DNA of 64,000 bases from Nematostella vectensis (taxonomy: Eukaryota > Cnidaria > Anthozoa > Actiniaria > Edwardsiidae), in the NCBI RefSeq assembly GCF_932526225.1, contig NC_064035.1, positions 188,501 through 252,500 of the forward strand, in the 5' to 3' direction. Below the pieces are notes generated by a model that saw nothing but the letters and a program-made list of their open reading frames with translations, made no database searches and was not told where the DNA came from. A program made the position numbers and the translations under genes. Positions 26,367 through 39,094 of the stretch are shown here, in pieces. Each line of letters opens with the position of its first letter. Position 1 is the stretch's first letter.

Positions 26367-28143
26367 CTTGGGATAGTTTACGATACCAATAGTATTTAAA
26401 GTAATTTTCATTACAATTCCCTTCAGCAATGCCACGTTAGTCTTTCGTTGCGGGCACTTGACTACTAACGCAGCGACCCGGGTTCGATTCCCGCTGATAG
26501 CCTATTTTTGTTTTCTTCATTGTTTTTTTTAAATATCGATACTTAATTATACTGTTCTTGGTGTGTCATGACATAAAAAGAAGGTATAGGGACATTTTTA
26601 TGTACTCTCAGCATCTTTGATGTGCTCATGCTATGTTCAGGATCCTGTACATATTTTATGCACACAAGAACTAACTAGATTCCTTGGATAACTTGATTAA
26701 GTAGATTCTAACATAGAGCATAGCGCTCGATAGATTGATATACCTTTTTTTCCGAGTATACTGTTTTATTTTTCCTAATGTTACTTTTTGGAATTTACAT
26801 TCGGAAAAAAAAATATCGATTGTAACCTTTTGCAGGTTACACTCGTAAAACAAATTCCCGAATGTAACCCTGAAGCTTTTCCCGAATGTAACCTCCAGTC
26901 CGATGGTGACTTTGCTTGGGATAGTTTACGATACCAATAGTATTTAAAGTAATTTTCATTACAATTCCCTTCAGCAATGCCACGTTAGTCTTTAGTTGCG
27001 GGCACTTGACTACTAACGCAGCGACCCGGGTTCGATTCCCGCTGATAGCCTATTTTTGTTTTCTTCATTTTTTTTTTAAATATCGATACTTAATTATACT
27101 GTTCTTGGTGTGTCATGACATAAAAAGAAGGTATAGGGACATTTTTATGTACTCTCAGCATCTTTGATGTGCTCATGCTATGTTCAGGATCCTGTACATA
27201 TTTTATGCACACAAGAACTAACTAGATTCCTTGGATAACTTGATTAAGTAGATTTTAACATAGAGCATAGCGCTCGATAGATTGATATACCTTTTTTTCC
27301 GAGTATACTGTTTTATTTTTCCTAATGTTACTTTTTGGAATTTACATTCGAAAAAAAAATTATCGATTGTAACCTTTTGGAGGTTACACTCGTAAAACAA
27401 ATTCCCGAATGTAACCCTGAAGCTTTTCCCGAATGTAACCTCCAGTCCGATGGTGACTTTGCTTGGGATAGTTTACGATACCAATAGTATTAAAAGTAAT
27501 TTTCATTACAATCCCCTTCAGCAATGCCACGTTAGTCTTTCGTTGCGGGCACTTGACTACTAACGCAGCAACCCGGGTTCGATTCCCGCTGATAGCCTAT
27601 TTTCTTTTCTTTTTTTTTTTTTTTTTTAAATATCGATACTTAATTATACTGTTCTTGGTGTGTCATGAGATAAAAAGAAGGTATAGGGACATTTTTATGT
27701 ACTCTCAGCATCTTTGATGTGCCCATGCTTTGTTCAGGATCCTGTACATATTTTATGCACACAAGAACTAACTAGATTCCTTGGATAACTTGATTAAGTA
27801 GATTCTAACATAGAGCATAGCGCTCGATAGATTGATATACCTTTTTTCCGAGTATACTGTTTTATTTTTCCTAATGTTACTTTTTGGAATTTACATTCGG
27901 AAAAAAAATTATCGATTGTAACCTTTTAGAGGTTACACTCGTAAAACAAATTCCCGAATGTAACCCTGAAGCTTTTCCCGAATGTAACCCCCAGTCCGAT
28001 GGTGACTTTGCTTGGGATAGTTTACGATACCAATAGTATTTAAAGTAATTTTCATTACAATTCCCTTCAGCAATGCCACGTTAGTCTTTCGTTGCGGGCA
28101 CTTGACTACTAACGCAGCGACCCGGGTTCGATTCCCGCTGATA

Positions 28144-28178
<35 letters not shown>

Positions 28179-29656
28179 ATCGATACTTAATTATACTGTT
28201 CTTGGTGTGTCATGACATAAAAAGAAGGTATAGGGACATTTTTATGTACTCTCAGCATCTTTGATGTGCTCATGCTTTGTTCAGGATCCCGTACATATTT
28301 TATGCACACAAGAACTAACTAGATTCCTTGGATAACTTAATTAAGTAGATTCTAACATAGAGCATAGCGCTCGATAGATTGATATACCTTTTTTTCCGAG
28401 TATACTGTTTTATTTTTCCTAATGTTACTTTTTGGAATTTACATTCGGAAAAAAAATTATCGATTGTAACCTTTTGGAGGTTACATTCGTAAAACAAATT
28501 CCCGAATGTAACCCTGAAGCTTTTCCCGAATGTAACCTCCAGTCCGATGGTGACTTTGCTTGGGATAGTTTACGATACCAATAGTATTAAAAGTAATTTT
28601 CATTACAATCCCCTTCAGCAATGCCACGTTAGTCTTTCGTTGCGGGCACTTGACTACTAACGCAGCGACCCGGGTTCGATTCCCGCTGATAGCCTATTTT
28701 CTTTTCTTTTTTTTTTTTTTTTAAATATCGATACTTAATTATACTGTTCTTGGTGTGTCATGAGATAAAAAGAAGGTATAGGGACATTTTTATGTACTCT
28801 CAGCATCTTTGATGTGCTCATGCTTTGTTCAGGATCCTGTACATATTTTATGCACACAAGAACTAACTAGATTCCTTGGATAACTTGATTAAGTAGATTC
28901 TAACATACAGCATAGCGCTCGATAGATTGATATACCTTTTTTTCCGAGTATACTGTTTTATTTTTCCTAATGTTACTTTTTGGAATTTACATTCGGAAAA
29001 AAAAATTATCGATTGTAACCTTTTGGAGGTTACACTCGTAAAACAAATTTCTGAATGTAACCCTGAAGCTTTTCCCGAATGTAACCTCCAGTCCGATGGT
29101 GACTTTGCTTGGGATAGTTTACGATACCAATAGTATTAAAGGTAATTTTCATTACAATCCCCTTCAGCAATGCCACGTTAGTCTTTCGTTGCGGGCACTT
29201 GACTACTAACGCAGCGACCCGGGTTCGATTCCCGCTGATAGCCTATTTTCTTTTCTTTTTTTTTTTTTTAAATATCGATACTTAATTATACTGTTCTTGG
29301 TGTGTCATGAGATAAAAAGAAGGTATAGGGACATTTTTATGTACTCTCAGCATCTTTGATGTGCTCATGCTTTGTTCAGGATCCTGTACATATTTTATGC
29401 ACACAAGAACTAACTAGATTCCTTGGATAACTTGATTAAGTAGATTCTAACATACAGCATAGCGCTCGATAGATTGATATACCTTTTTTTCCGAGTATAT
29501 TGTTTTATTTTTCCTAATGTTACTTTTTGGAATTTACATTCGGAAAAAAAATTATCGATTGTAACCTTTTAGAGGTTACACTCGTAAAACAAATTCCCGA
29601 ATGTAACCCTGAAGCTTTTCCCGAATGTAACCTCCAGTCCGATGGTGACTTTACTT

Positions 29657-30137
29657 ATATATATATATATATATGTTTATTTCTACACCATTGCAGCTAT
29701 CATGTCTGAATTACAAGTGAGAGGTCGTCACACAGAAACTAACAATAGCGCACAGTCACAAAATCTCTAAACCTACAAGTTTTAGCTTGCGGTCCTATTA
29801 TTTTCTCATTTCCTGATCTCAAATTATATCCATGTTGGACAGTTGTCATGTTATTAACCACAGATTTTAATGGTTCAACAGTTTTAGCTCTTGCCATAAA
29901 TTTCCGACATGCTTCATCCCTTCTCTCAGACAAAAATTGGAGAGACGTTGAGGCAAGGGCACTACTATAGCTCGTATATTCGTGCCTTAGAATGATTTTT
30001 AAAGCTCTTTTCTGTATAGACTCCAGGTGCTCAGATAGGTATTCCGGTAGAGCAGCCCACACCGGCGACGCATACTCGAGTACAGACCTTATGAGCGCGC
30101 AATAAATAGTACACAAATCATGTACTGATAAGCCAGC
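29657..30137 (-). mobile_element. 5'-truncated non-LTR retrotransposon tail, copy 3
   Basis: Same tail and junctions, with 9 AT units (29657-29674). The RT fragment ends at a stop at 29739 on the minus strand. It is the first of the three copies in the 2.13-kb higher-order repeat. The following monomer carries the marker TCTTCATTGTTTTTTTT, shared with copies 2, 4 and 5. Confidence 0.88.
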
Positions 30138-31783
30138 CTTGGGATAGTTTACGATACCAATAGTATTTAAAGTAATTTTCATTACAATTCCCTTCAGCAA
30201 TGCCACGTTAGTCTTTCGTTGCGGGCACTTGACTACTAACGCAGCGACCCGGGTTCGATTCCCGCTGATAGCCTATTTTTGTTTTCTTCATTGTTTTTTT
30301 TAAATATCGATACTTAATTATACTGTTCTTGGTGTGTCATGACATAAAAAGAAGGTATAGGGACATTTTTATGTACTCTCAGCATCTTTGATGTGCTCAT
30401 GCTATGTTCAGGATCCTGTACATATTTTATGCACACAAGAACTAACTAGATTCCTTGGATAACTTGATTAAGTAGATTCTAACATAGAGCATAGCGCTCG
30501 ATAGATTGATATACCTTTTTTTCCGAGTATACTGTTTTATTTTTCCTAATGTTACTTTTTGGAATTTACATTCGGAAAAAAAATTATCGATTGTAACCTT
30601 TTGGAGGTTACACTCGTAAAACAAATTCCCGAATGTAACCCTGAAGCTTTTCCCGAATGTAACCTCCAGTCCGATGGTGACTTTGCTTGGGATAGTTTAC
30701 GATACCAATAGTATTAAAAGTAATTTTCATTACAATCCCATTCAGCAATGCCACGTTAGTCTTTCGTTGCGGGCACTTGACTACTAACGCAGCGACCCGG
30801 GTTCGATTCCCGCTGATAGCCTATTTTCTTTTCTTTTTTTTTTTTTTTTAAATATCGATACTTAATTATACTGTTCTTGGTGTGTCATGAGATAAAAAGA
30901 ATGTATAGGGACATTTTTATGTACTCTCAGCATCTTTGATGTGCTCATGCTTTGTTCAGGATCATGTACATATTTTATGCACACAAGAACTAACTAGATT
31001 CCTTGGATAACTTGATTAAGTAGATTCTAACATACAGCATAGCGCTCGATAGATTGATATACCTTTTTTTCCGAGTATACTGTTTTATTTTTCCTAATGT
31101 TACTTTTTGGAATTTACATTCGGAAAAAAAAATTATCGATTGTAACCTTTTGGAGGTTACACTCGTAAAACAAATTTCTGAATGTAACCCTGAAGCTTTT
31201 CCCGAATGTAACCTCCAGTCCGATGGTGACTTTGCTTGGGATAGTTTACGATACCAATAGTATTAAAGGTAATTTTCATTACAATCCCCTTCAGCAATGC
31301 CACGTTAGTCTTTCGTTGCGGGCACTTGACTACTAACGCAGCGACCCGGGTTCGATTCCCGCTGATAGCCTATTTTCTTTTCTTTTTTTTTTTTTTAAAT
31401 ATCGATACTTAATTATACTGTTCTTGGTGTGTCATGAGATAAAAAGAAGGTATAGGGACATTTTTATGTACTCTCAGCATCTTTGATGTGCTCATGCTTT
31501 GTTCAGGATCCTGTACATATTTTATGCACACAAGAACTAACTAGATTCCTTGGATAACTTGATTAAGTAGATTCTAACATACAGCATAGCGCTCGATAGA
31601 TTGATATACCTTTTTTTCCGAGTATATTGTTTTATTTTTCCTAATGTTACTTTTTGGAATTTACATTCGAAAAAAAAATTATCGATTGTAACCTTTTAGA
31701 GGTTACACTCGTAAAACAAATTCCCGAATGTAACCCTGAAGCTTTTCCCGAATGTAACCTCCAGTCCGATGGTGACTTTACTT

Positions 31784-32266
31784 ATATATATATATATATA
31801 TATGTTTATTTCTACACCATTGCAGCTATCATGTCTGAATTACAAGTGAGAGGTCGTCACACAGAAACTAACAATAGCGCACAGTCACAAAATCTCTAAA
31901 CCTACAAGTTTTAGCTTGCGGTCCTATTATTTTCTCATTTCCTGATCTCAAATTATATCCATGTTGGACAGTTGTCATGTTATTAACCACAGATTTTAAT
32001 GGTTCAACAGTTTTAGCTCTTGCCATAAATTTCCGACATGCTTCATCCCTTCTCTCAGACAAAAATTGGAGAGACGTTGAGGCAAGGGCACTACTATAGC
32101 TCGTATATTCGTGCCTTAGAATGATTTTTAAAGCTCTTTTCTGTATAGACTCCAGGTGCTCAGATAGGTATTCCGGTAGAGCAGCCCACACCGGCGACGC
32201 ATACTCGAGTACAGACCTTATGAGCGCGCAATAAATAGTACACAAATCATGTACTGATAAGCCAGC
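31784..32266 (-). mobile_element. 5'-truncated non-LTR retrotransposon tail, copy 4
   Basis: Same tail and junctions, with 10 AT units (31784-31803). The RT fragment ends at a stop at 31868 on the minus strand, and its translated sequence equals copy 3. It is the middle unit of the 2.13-kb higher-order repeat. Confidence 0.88.
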
Positions 32267-33908
32267 CTTGGGATAGTTTACGATACCAATAGTATTTAAA
32301 GTAATTTTCATTACAATTCCCTTCAGCAATGCCACGTTAGTCTTTCGTTGCGGGCACTTGACTACTAACGCAGCGACCCGGGTTCGATTCCCGCTGATAG
32401 CCTATTTTTGTTTTCTTCATTGTTTTTTTTAAATATCGATACTTAATTATACTGTTCTTGGTGTGTCATGACATAAAAAGAAGGTATAGGGACATTTTTA
32501 TGTACTCTCAGCATCTTTGATGTGCTCATGCTATGTTCAGGATCCTGTACATATTTTATGCACACAAGAACTAACTAGATTCCTTGGATAACTTGATTAA
32601 GTAGATTCTAACATAGAGCATAGCGCTCGATAGATTGATATACCTTTTTTTCCGAGTATACTGTTTTATTTTTCCTAATGTTACTTTTTGGAATTTACAT
32701 TCGGAAAAAAAATTATCGATTGTAACCTTTTGGAGGTTACACTCGTAAAACAAATTCCCGAATGTAACCCTGAAGCTTTTCCCGAATGTAACCTCCAGTC
32801 CGATGGTGACTTTGCTTGGGATAGTTTACGATACCAATAGTATTAAAAGTAATTTTCATTACAATCCCATTCAGCAATGCCACGTTAGTCTTTCGTTGCG
32901 GGCACTTGACTACTAACGCAGCGACCCGGGTTCGATTCCCGCTGATAGCCTATTTTCTTTTCTTTTTTTTTTTTTTTAAATATCGATACTTAATTATACT
33001 GTTCTTGGTGTGTCATGAGATAAAAAGAAGGTATAGGGACATTTTTATGTACTCTCAGCATCTTTGATGTGCTCATGCTTTGTTCAGGATCATGTACATA
33101 TTTTATGCACACAAGAACTAACTAGATTCCTTGGATAACTTGATTAAGTAGATTCTAACATACAGCATAGCGCTCGATAGATTGATATACCTTTTTTTCC
33201 GAGTATACTGTTTTATTTTTCCTAATGTTACTTTTTGGAATTTACATTCGGAAAAAAAAATTATCGATTGTAACCTTTTGGAGGTTACACTCGTAAAACA
33301 AATTTCTGAATGTAACCCTGAAGCTTTTCCCGAATGTAACCTCCAGTCCGATGGTGACTTTGCTTGGGATAGTTTACGATACCAATAGTATTAAAGGTAA
33401 TTTTCATTACAATCCCCTTCAGCAATGCCACGTTAGTCTTTCGTTGCGGGCACTTGACTACTAACGCAGCGACCCGGGTTCGATTCCCGCTGATAGCCTA
33501 TTTTCTTTTCTTTTTTTTTTTTTTAAATATCGATACTTAATTATACTGTTCTTGGTGTGTCATGAGATAAAAAGAAGGTATAGGGACATTTTTATGTACT
33601 CTCAGCATCTTTGATGTGCTCATGCTTTGTTCAGGATCCTGTACATATTTTATGCACACAAGAACTAACTAGATTCCTTGGATAACTTGATTAAGTAGAT
33701 TCTAACATACAGCATAGCGCTCGATAGATTGATATACCTTTTTTTCCGAGTATATTGTTTTATTTTTCCTAATGTTACTTTTTGGAATTTACATTCGAAA
33801 AAAAAATTATCGATTGTAACCTTTTAGAGGTTACACTCGTAAAACAAATTCCCGAATGTAACCCTGAAGCTTTTCCCGAATGTAACCTCCAGTCCGATGG
33901 TGACTTTA

Positions 33909-33911
<3 letters not shown>

Positions 33912-33950
<39 letters not shown>

Positions 33951-34410
33951 TATTTCTACACCATTGCAGCTATCATGTCTGAATTACAAGTGAGAGGTCG
34001 TCACACAGAAACTAACAATAGCGCACAGTCACAAAATCTCTAAACCTACAAGTTTTAGCTTGCGGTCCTATTATTTTCTCATTTCCTGATCTCAAATTAT
34101 ATCCATGTTGGACAGTTGTCATGTTATTAACCACAGATTTTAATGGTTCAACAGTTTTAGCTCTTGCCATAAATTTCCGACATGCTTCATCCCTTCTCTC
34201 AGACAAAAATTGGAGAGACGTTGAGGCAAGGGCACTACTATAGCTCGTATATTCGTGCCTTAGAATGATTTTTAAAGCTCTTTTCTGTATAGACTCCAGG
34301 TGCTCAGATAGGTATTCCGGTAGAGCAGCCCACACCGGCGACGCATACTCGAGTACAGACCTTATGAGCGCGCAATAAATAGTACACAAATCATGTACTG
34401 ATAAGCCAGC
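33912..34410 (-). mobile_element. 5'-truncated non-LTR retrotransposon tail, copy 5
   Basis: Same tail and junctions, with 18 AT units (33912-33947). The RT fragment ends at a stop at 34012 on the minus strand, and its translated sequence equals copies 3 and 4. It is the last unit of the 2.13-kb repeat. The next monomer with the same left-flank marker (near 37.5 kb) has no tail. Confidence 0.88.
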
Positions 34411-35643
34411 CTTGGGATAGTTTACGATACCAATAGTATTTAAAGTAATTTTCATTACAATTCCCTTCAGCAATGCCACGTTAGTCTTTCGTTGCGGGCA
34501 CTTGACTACTAACGCAGCGACCCGGGTTCGATTCCCGCTGATAGCCTATTTTTGTTTTCTTCATTGTTTTTTTTAAATATCGATACTTAATTATACTGTT
34601 CTTGGTGTGTCATGACATAAAAAGAAGGTATAGGGACATTTTTATGTACTCTCAGCATCTTTGATGTGCTCATGCTATGTTCAGGATCCTGTACATATTT
34701 TATGCACACAAGAACTAACTAGATTCCTTGGATAACTTGATTAAGTAGATTCTAACATAGAGCATAGCGCTCGATAGATTGATATACCTTTTTTTCCGAG
34801 TATACTGTTTTATTTTTCCTAATGTTACTTTTTGGAATTTACATTCGGAAAAAAAAATATCGATTGTAACCTTTTGCAGGTTACACTCGTAAAACAAATT
34901 CCCGAATGTAACCCTGAAGCTTTTCCCGAATGTAACCTCCAGTCCGATGGTGACTTTGCTTGGGATAGTTTACGATACCAATAGTATTTAAAGTAATTTT
35001 CATTACAATTCCCTTCAGCAATGCCACGTTAGTCTTTAGTTGCGGGCACTTGACTACTAACGCAGCGACCCGGGTTCGATTCCCGCTGATAGCCTATTTT
35101 TGTTTTCTTCATTTTTTTTTTAAATATCGATACTTAATTATACTGTTCTTGGTGTGTCATGACATAAAAAGAAGGTATAGGGACATTTTTATGTACTCTC
35201 AGCATCTTTGATGTGCTCATGCTATGTTCAGGATCCTGTACATATTTTATGCACACAAGAACTAACTAGATTCCTTGGATAACTTGATTAAGTAGATTTT
35301 AACATAGAGCATAGCGCTCGATAGATTGATATACCTTTTTTTCCGAGTATACTGTTTTATTTTTCCTAATGTTACTTTTTGGAATTTACATTCGAAAAAA
35401 AAATTATCGATTGTAACCTTTTGGAGGTTACACTCGTAAAACAAATTCCCGAATGTAACCCTGAAGCTTTTCCCGAATGTAACCTCCAGTCCGATGGTGA
35501 CTTTGCTTGGGATAGTTTACGATACCAATAGTATTAAAAGTAATTTTCATTACAATCCCCTTCAGCAATGCCACGTTAGTCTTTCGTTGCGGGCACTTGA
35601 CTACTAACGCAGCAACCCGGGTTCGATTCCCGCTGATAGCCTA

Positions 35644-35675
<32 letters not shown>

Positions 35676-36188
35676 TATCGATACTTAATTATACTGTTCT
35701 TGGTGTGTCATGAGATAAAAAGAAGGTATAGGGACATTTTTATGTACTCTCAGCATCTTTGATGTGCCCATGCTTTGTTCAGGATCCTGTACATATTTTA
35801 TGCACACAAGAACTAACTAGATTCCTTGGATAACTTGATTAAGTAGATTCTAACATAGAGCATAGCGCTCGATAGATTGATATACCTTTTTTCCGAGTAT
35901 ACTGTTTTATTTTTCCTAATGTTACTTTTTGGAATTTACATTCGGAAAAAAAATTATCGATTGTAACCTTTTAGAGGTTACACTCGTAAAACAAATTCCC
36001 GAATGTAACCCTGAAGCTTTTCCCGAATGTAACCCCCAGTCCGATGGTGACTTTGCTTGGGATAGTTTACGATACCAATAGTATTTAAAGTAATTTTCAT
36101 TACAATTCCCTTCAGCAATGCCACGTTAGTCTTTCGTTGCGGGCACTTGACTACTAACGCAGCGACCCGGGTTCGATTCCCGCTGATA

Positions 36189-36223
<35 letters not shown>

Positions 36224-38294
36224 ATCGATACTTAATTATACTGTTCTTGGTGTGTCATGACATAAAAAGAAGGTATAGGGACATTTTTATGTACTCTCAG
36301 CATCTTTGATGTGCTCATGCTTTGTTCAGGATCCCGTACATATTTTATGCACACAAGAACTAACTAGATTCCTTGGATAACTTAATTAAGTAGATTCTAA
36401 CATAGAGCATAGCGCTCGATAGATTGATATACCTTTTTTTCCGAGTATACTGTTTTATTTTTCCTAATGTTACTTTTTGGAATTTACATTCGGAAAAAAA
36501 ATTATCGATTGTAACCTTTTGGAGGTTACATTCGTAAAACAAATTCCCGAATGTAACCCTGAATCTTTTCCCGAATGTAACCTCCAGTCCGATGGTGACT
36601 TTGCTTGGGATAGTTTACGATACCAATAGTATTAAAAGTAATTTTCATTACAATCCCCTTCAGCAATGCCACGTTAGTCTTTCGTTGCGGGCACTTGACT
36701 ACTAACGCAGCGACCCGGGTTCGATTCCCGCTGATAGCCTATTTTCTTTTCTTTTTTTTTTTTTTTAAATATCGATACTTAATTATACTGTTCTTGGTGT
36801 GTCATGAGATAAAAAGAAGGTATAGGGACATTTTTATGTACTCTCAGCATCTTTGATGTGCTCATGCTTTGTTCAGGATCCTGTACATATTTTATGCACA
36901 CAAGAACTAACTAGATTCCTTGGATAACTTGATTAAGTAGATTCTAACATACAGCATAGCGCTCGATAGATTGATATACCTTTTTTTCCGAGTATACTGT
37001 TTTATTTTTCCTAATGTTACTTTTTGGAATTTACATTCGGAAAAAAAAAATTATCGATTGTAACCTTTTGGAGGTTACACTCGTAAAACAAATTTCTGAA
37101 TGTAACCCTGAAGCTTTTCCCGAATGTAACCTCCAGTCCGATGGTGACTTTGCTTGGGATAGTTTACGATACCAATAGTATTAAAGGTAATTTTCATTAC
37201 AATCCCCTTCAGCAATGCCACGTTAGTCTTTCGTTGCGGGCACTTGACTACTAACGCAGCGACCCGGGTTCGATTCCCGCTGATAGCCTATTTTCTTTTC
37301 TTTTTTTTTTTTTTAAATATCGATACTTAATTATACTGTTCTTGGTGTGTCATGAGATAAAAAGAAGGTATAGGGACATTTTTATGTACTCTCAGCATCT
37401 TTGATGTGCTCATGCTTTGTTCAGGATCCTGTACATATTTTATGCACACAAGAACTAACTAGATTCCTTGGATAACTTGATTAAGTAGATTCTAACATAC
37501 AGCATAGCGCTCGATAGATTGATATACCTTTTTTTCCGAGTATATTGTTTTATTTTTCCTAATGTTACTTTTTGGAATTTACATTCGGAAAAAAAATTAT
37601 CGATTGTAACCTTTTAGAGGTTACACTCGTAAAACAAATTCCCGAATGTAACCCTGAAGCTTTTCCCTAATGTAACCTCCAGTCCGATGGTGACTTTGCT
37701 TGGGATAGTTTACGATACAAATAGTATTAAAAGTAATTTTCATTACAATCCCCTTCAGCAATGCCACGTTAGTCTTTCGTTGCGGGCACTTGACTACTAA
37801 CGCAGCGACCCGGGTTCGATTCCCGCTGATAGCCTATTTTCTTTTCTTTTTTTCTTTTTTTTTTTTAAATATCGATACTTAATTAAACTGTTCTTGGTGT
37901 GTCATGAGATAAAAAGAAGGTATAGGGACATTTTTATGTACTCTCAGCATCTTTGATGTGCTCATGCTTTGTTCAGGTTCCTGTACATATTTTATGCACA
38001 CAAGAACTAACTAGATTCCTTGGATAACTTGATTAAGTAGATTCTAACATACAGCATAGCGCTCGATAGATTGATATACCTTTTTTTCCGAGTATACTGT
38101 TTTATTTTTCCTAATGTTACTTTTTGGAATTTACATTCGGAAAAAAAATTATCGATTGTAACCTTTTAGAGGTTACACTCGTAAAACAAATTCCCGAATG
38201 TAACCCTGAAGCTTTTCCCGAATGTAACCTCCAGTCCGATGGTGACTTTGCTTGGGATAGTTTACGATACCAATAGTATTTAAAGTAATTTTCA

Positions 38295-38297
38295 TTA
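38295..38297. other. Target site duplication TTA, left copy
   Basis: The monomer TTTCATTACAATT was cut at TTA; this copy directly precedes the left inverted repeat. The matching copy is at 43119-43121. Confidence 0.85.
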
Positions 38298-38310
38298 CAC
38301 GCCGGGTCAG
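38298..38310 (+). repeat. Left terminal inverted repeat
   Basis: CACGCCGGGTCAG, the exact reverse complement of 43106-43118. Similarity continues imperfectly for about nine more bases (CTGGCTCGG against TTGTCACGG read inward from the right end), giving a 22-bp repeat with three mismatches. Confidence 0.95.
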
Positions 38311-38383
38311 CTGGCTCGGCCAAGCGGACATTTAGCTACCGCGGTCAACGCATACATGGTCAGCGGGTATCTTCAAAAACAAA

Positions 38384-39094
38384 ATGGCGACGAGAACAGA
38401 TAGTATATCATTGGATCAAGTTTTGGAAGAGGTTTGTGCTGAAGATGGTGAAATTAGTAGTGAAGAGGAAGTACCAAGTCTTGAGGAGGCAGTAAAAAAT
38501 GCCGTGCGATGTTTTAGGCCACTTCGAGGTGATATTCGATCCGTTTTGGCCTTCGAAGAGGAAGCTAAGAACGCATTGGAAGAAGTGTTTAAAAGGAACA
38601 AGGAAGGGTTTTACACTGAAAGCGAAAGGGCTCTAAATATGAGCATAAAGGTTGGCCCAATCATCGCCACAGAAGTTGTTATATGGCTGAAAAGTGTCCA
38701 TAGGCGGCTTTTACCTTCACGAAAGGCTAGAGACCCGTATCGAATTGAGTTAAAACGGGATCTACCAAGGGCCATATTTGATACAATCCTGATGGCTGTA
38801 TCAAAAACACCAACTAGTTTTGGCGTTTTGGTTGAATCAAAGAACCTTAAAATCACATTCAACCACAAAAAAAGGCTTGTACGTGACTTTGCTAAACTAG
38901 CAGGCATTGAAACAAGGGAAGTCAGGGATTTTCTCCAGAAAATTTTTAAAGGGAAGCAAGATGGCTGTAAAGCAGAGCTATTAGTTACAAATGAAAAGCC
39001 TGTTGTCATAAGCTATGACCCCAGACGTTTATATATAATAATTGCATGCCATTTTGGGTTTTGGAATGAGCTAGGATATGCTTTCCATGGCTAA
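38384..39094 (+). CDS. Unknown 236-aa transposon-encoded protein
   Basis: A single open frame starting 86 bp inside the left end. ATG at 38384 has a strong Kozak context (A at -3, G at +4), and no earlier in-frame ATG is usable. I do not recognise the family. Residues 10-37 are very acidic (EEEV and similar runs). Residues 50-90 look helical. Residues 107-126 are basic (HRRLLPSRKARDPYR and on). Residues 161-190 (around KLAGIETREVRDFLQKI) could be a helix-turn-helix-like segment, which is a guess. The C-terminus (210-236) is aromatic. I see no signal peptide, convincing membrane span or zinc-ligand set. It is convergent with the transposase gene, and several DNA-transposon groups carry a second protein that aids DNA binding or nuclear import, so an accessory role is plausible. 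AATAAA signals follow at 39343 and 39361. Confidence 0.75.
   Translation: MATRTDSISLDQVLEEVCAEDGEISSEEEVPSLEEAVKNAVRCFRPLRGDIRSVLAFEEEAKNALEEVFKRNKEGFYTESERALNMSIKVGPIIATEVVIWLKSVHRRLLPSRKARDPYRIELKRDLPRAIFDTILMAVSKTPTSFGVLVESKNLKITFNHKKRLVRDFAKLAGIETREVRDFLQKIFKGKQDGCKAELLVTNEKPVVISYDPRRLYIIIACHFGFWNELGYAFHG

Larger units (their letters stand above)
28500..34700. repeat. 2.13-kb higher-order repeat with retrotransposon tail (three units)
   Basis: Three consecutive units of 2,127-2,144 bp, each made of three monomer equivalents plus the 463-bp retrotransposon tail and its TA run. Landmarks repeat at this spacing: AAATTTCTGAATG at 29.05, 31.17 and 33.30 kb; the tail's right edge at 30138, 32267 and 34411; CAATCCCATTCAG at 30.74 and 32.87 kb. 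Length differences between units come mainly from TA number and T runs. This is the most recently amplified part of the left block. Confidence 0.9.
26367..37690. repeat. 8.04-kb offset duplication (26.37-29.64 and 34.41-37.69 kb)
   Basis: The segment that follows retrotransposon copy 2 recurs after copy 5, shifted by 8,044-8,046 bp. Shared private variants include TCTTTAGTTGCGGG (about 26.99 and 35.03 kb), GTGCCCATGC (27.72 and 35.76), AACCCCCAGTCC (27.99 and 36.03), GGATCCCGTAC (28.29 and 36.33), AACTTAATTAAG (28.34 and 36.38) and AAATTTCTGAATG (29.05 and 37.09). The second copy ends at a monomer without the retrotransposon tail that the first copy has there. Confidence 0.88.
1..38297. repeat. 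548-bp satellite array, left block
   Basis: Head-to-tail monomers of about 544-552 bp, all in one orientation; successive B-box landmarks fall at 116, 665, 1211, 1755 and 2301. Dividing the length, less the five retrotransposon tails, by 548 gives about 65 monomers. Neighbours differ by scattered substitutions and by the length of T and A runs. Variants are shared between distant monomers in blocks, which indicates amplification of multi-monomer units. Apart from the mobile-element fragments listed separately I find no gene here. The many 60-68 codon open frames on both strands are the same stretch of monomer repeated. Confidence 0.97.

Noticed and set aside
21549-34410. Five tails as LTRs or independent insertions
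   Set aside because: They contain coding sequence of an RT, have identical edges at one monomer position and end in AATAAA plus a TA run, as in a truncated non-LTR element that was co-amplified.
1-38297. CRISPR array
   Set aside because: Units of about 548 bp without short repeat-spacer alternation, in a eukaryotic context.
38416-39009. Antisense frames within the 236-aa gene (38416-38601, 38611-39009)
   Set aside because: They are shadows of the plus-strand frame, which has the better start context and position in the element.
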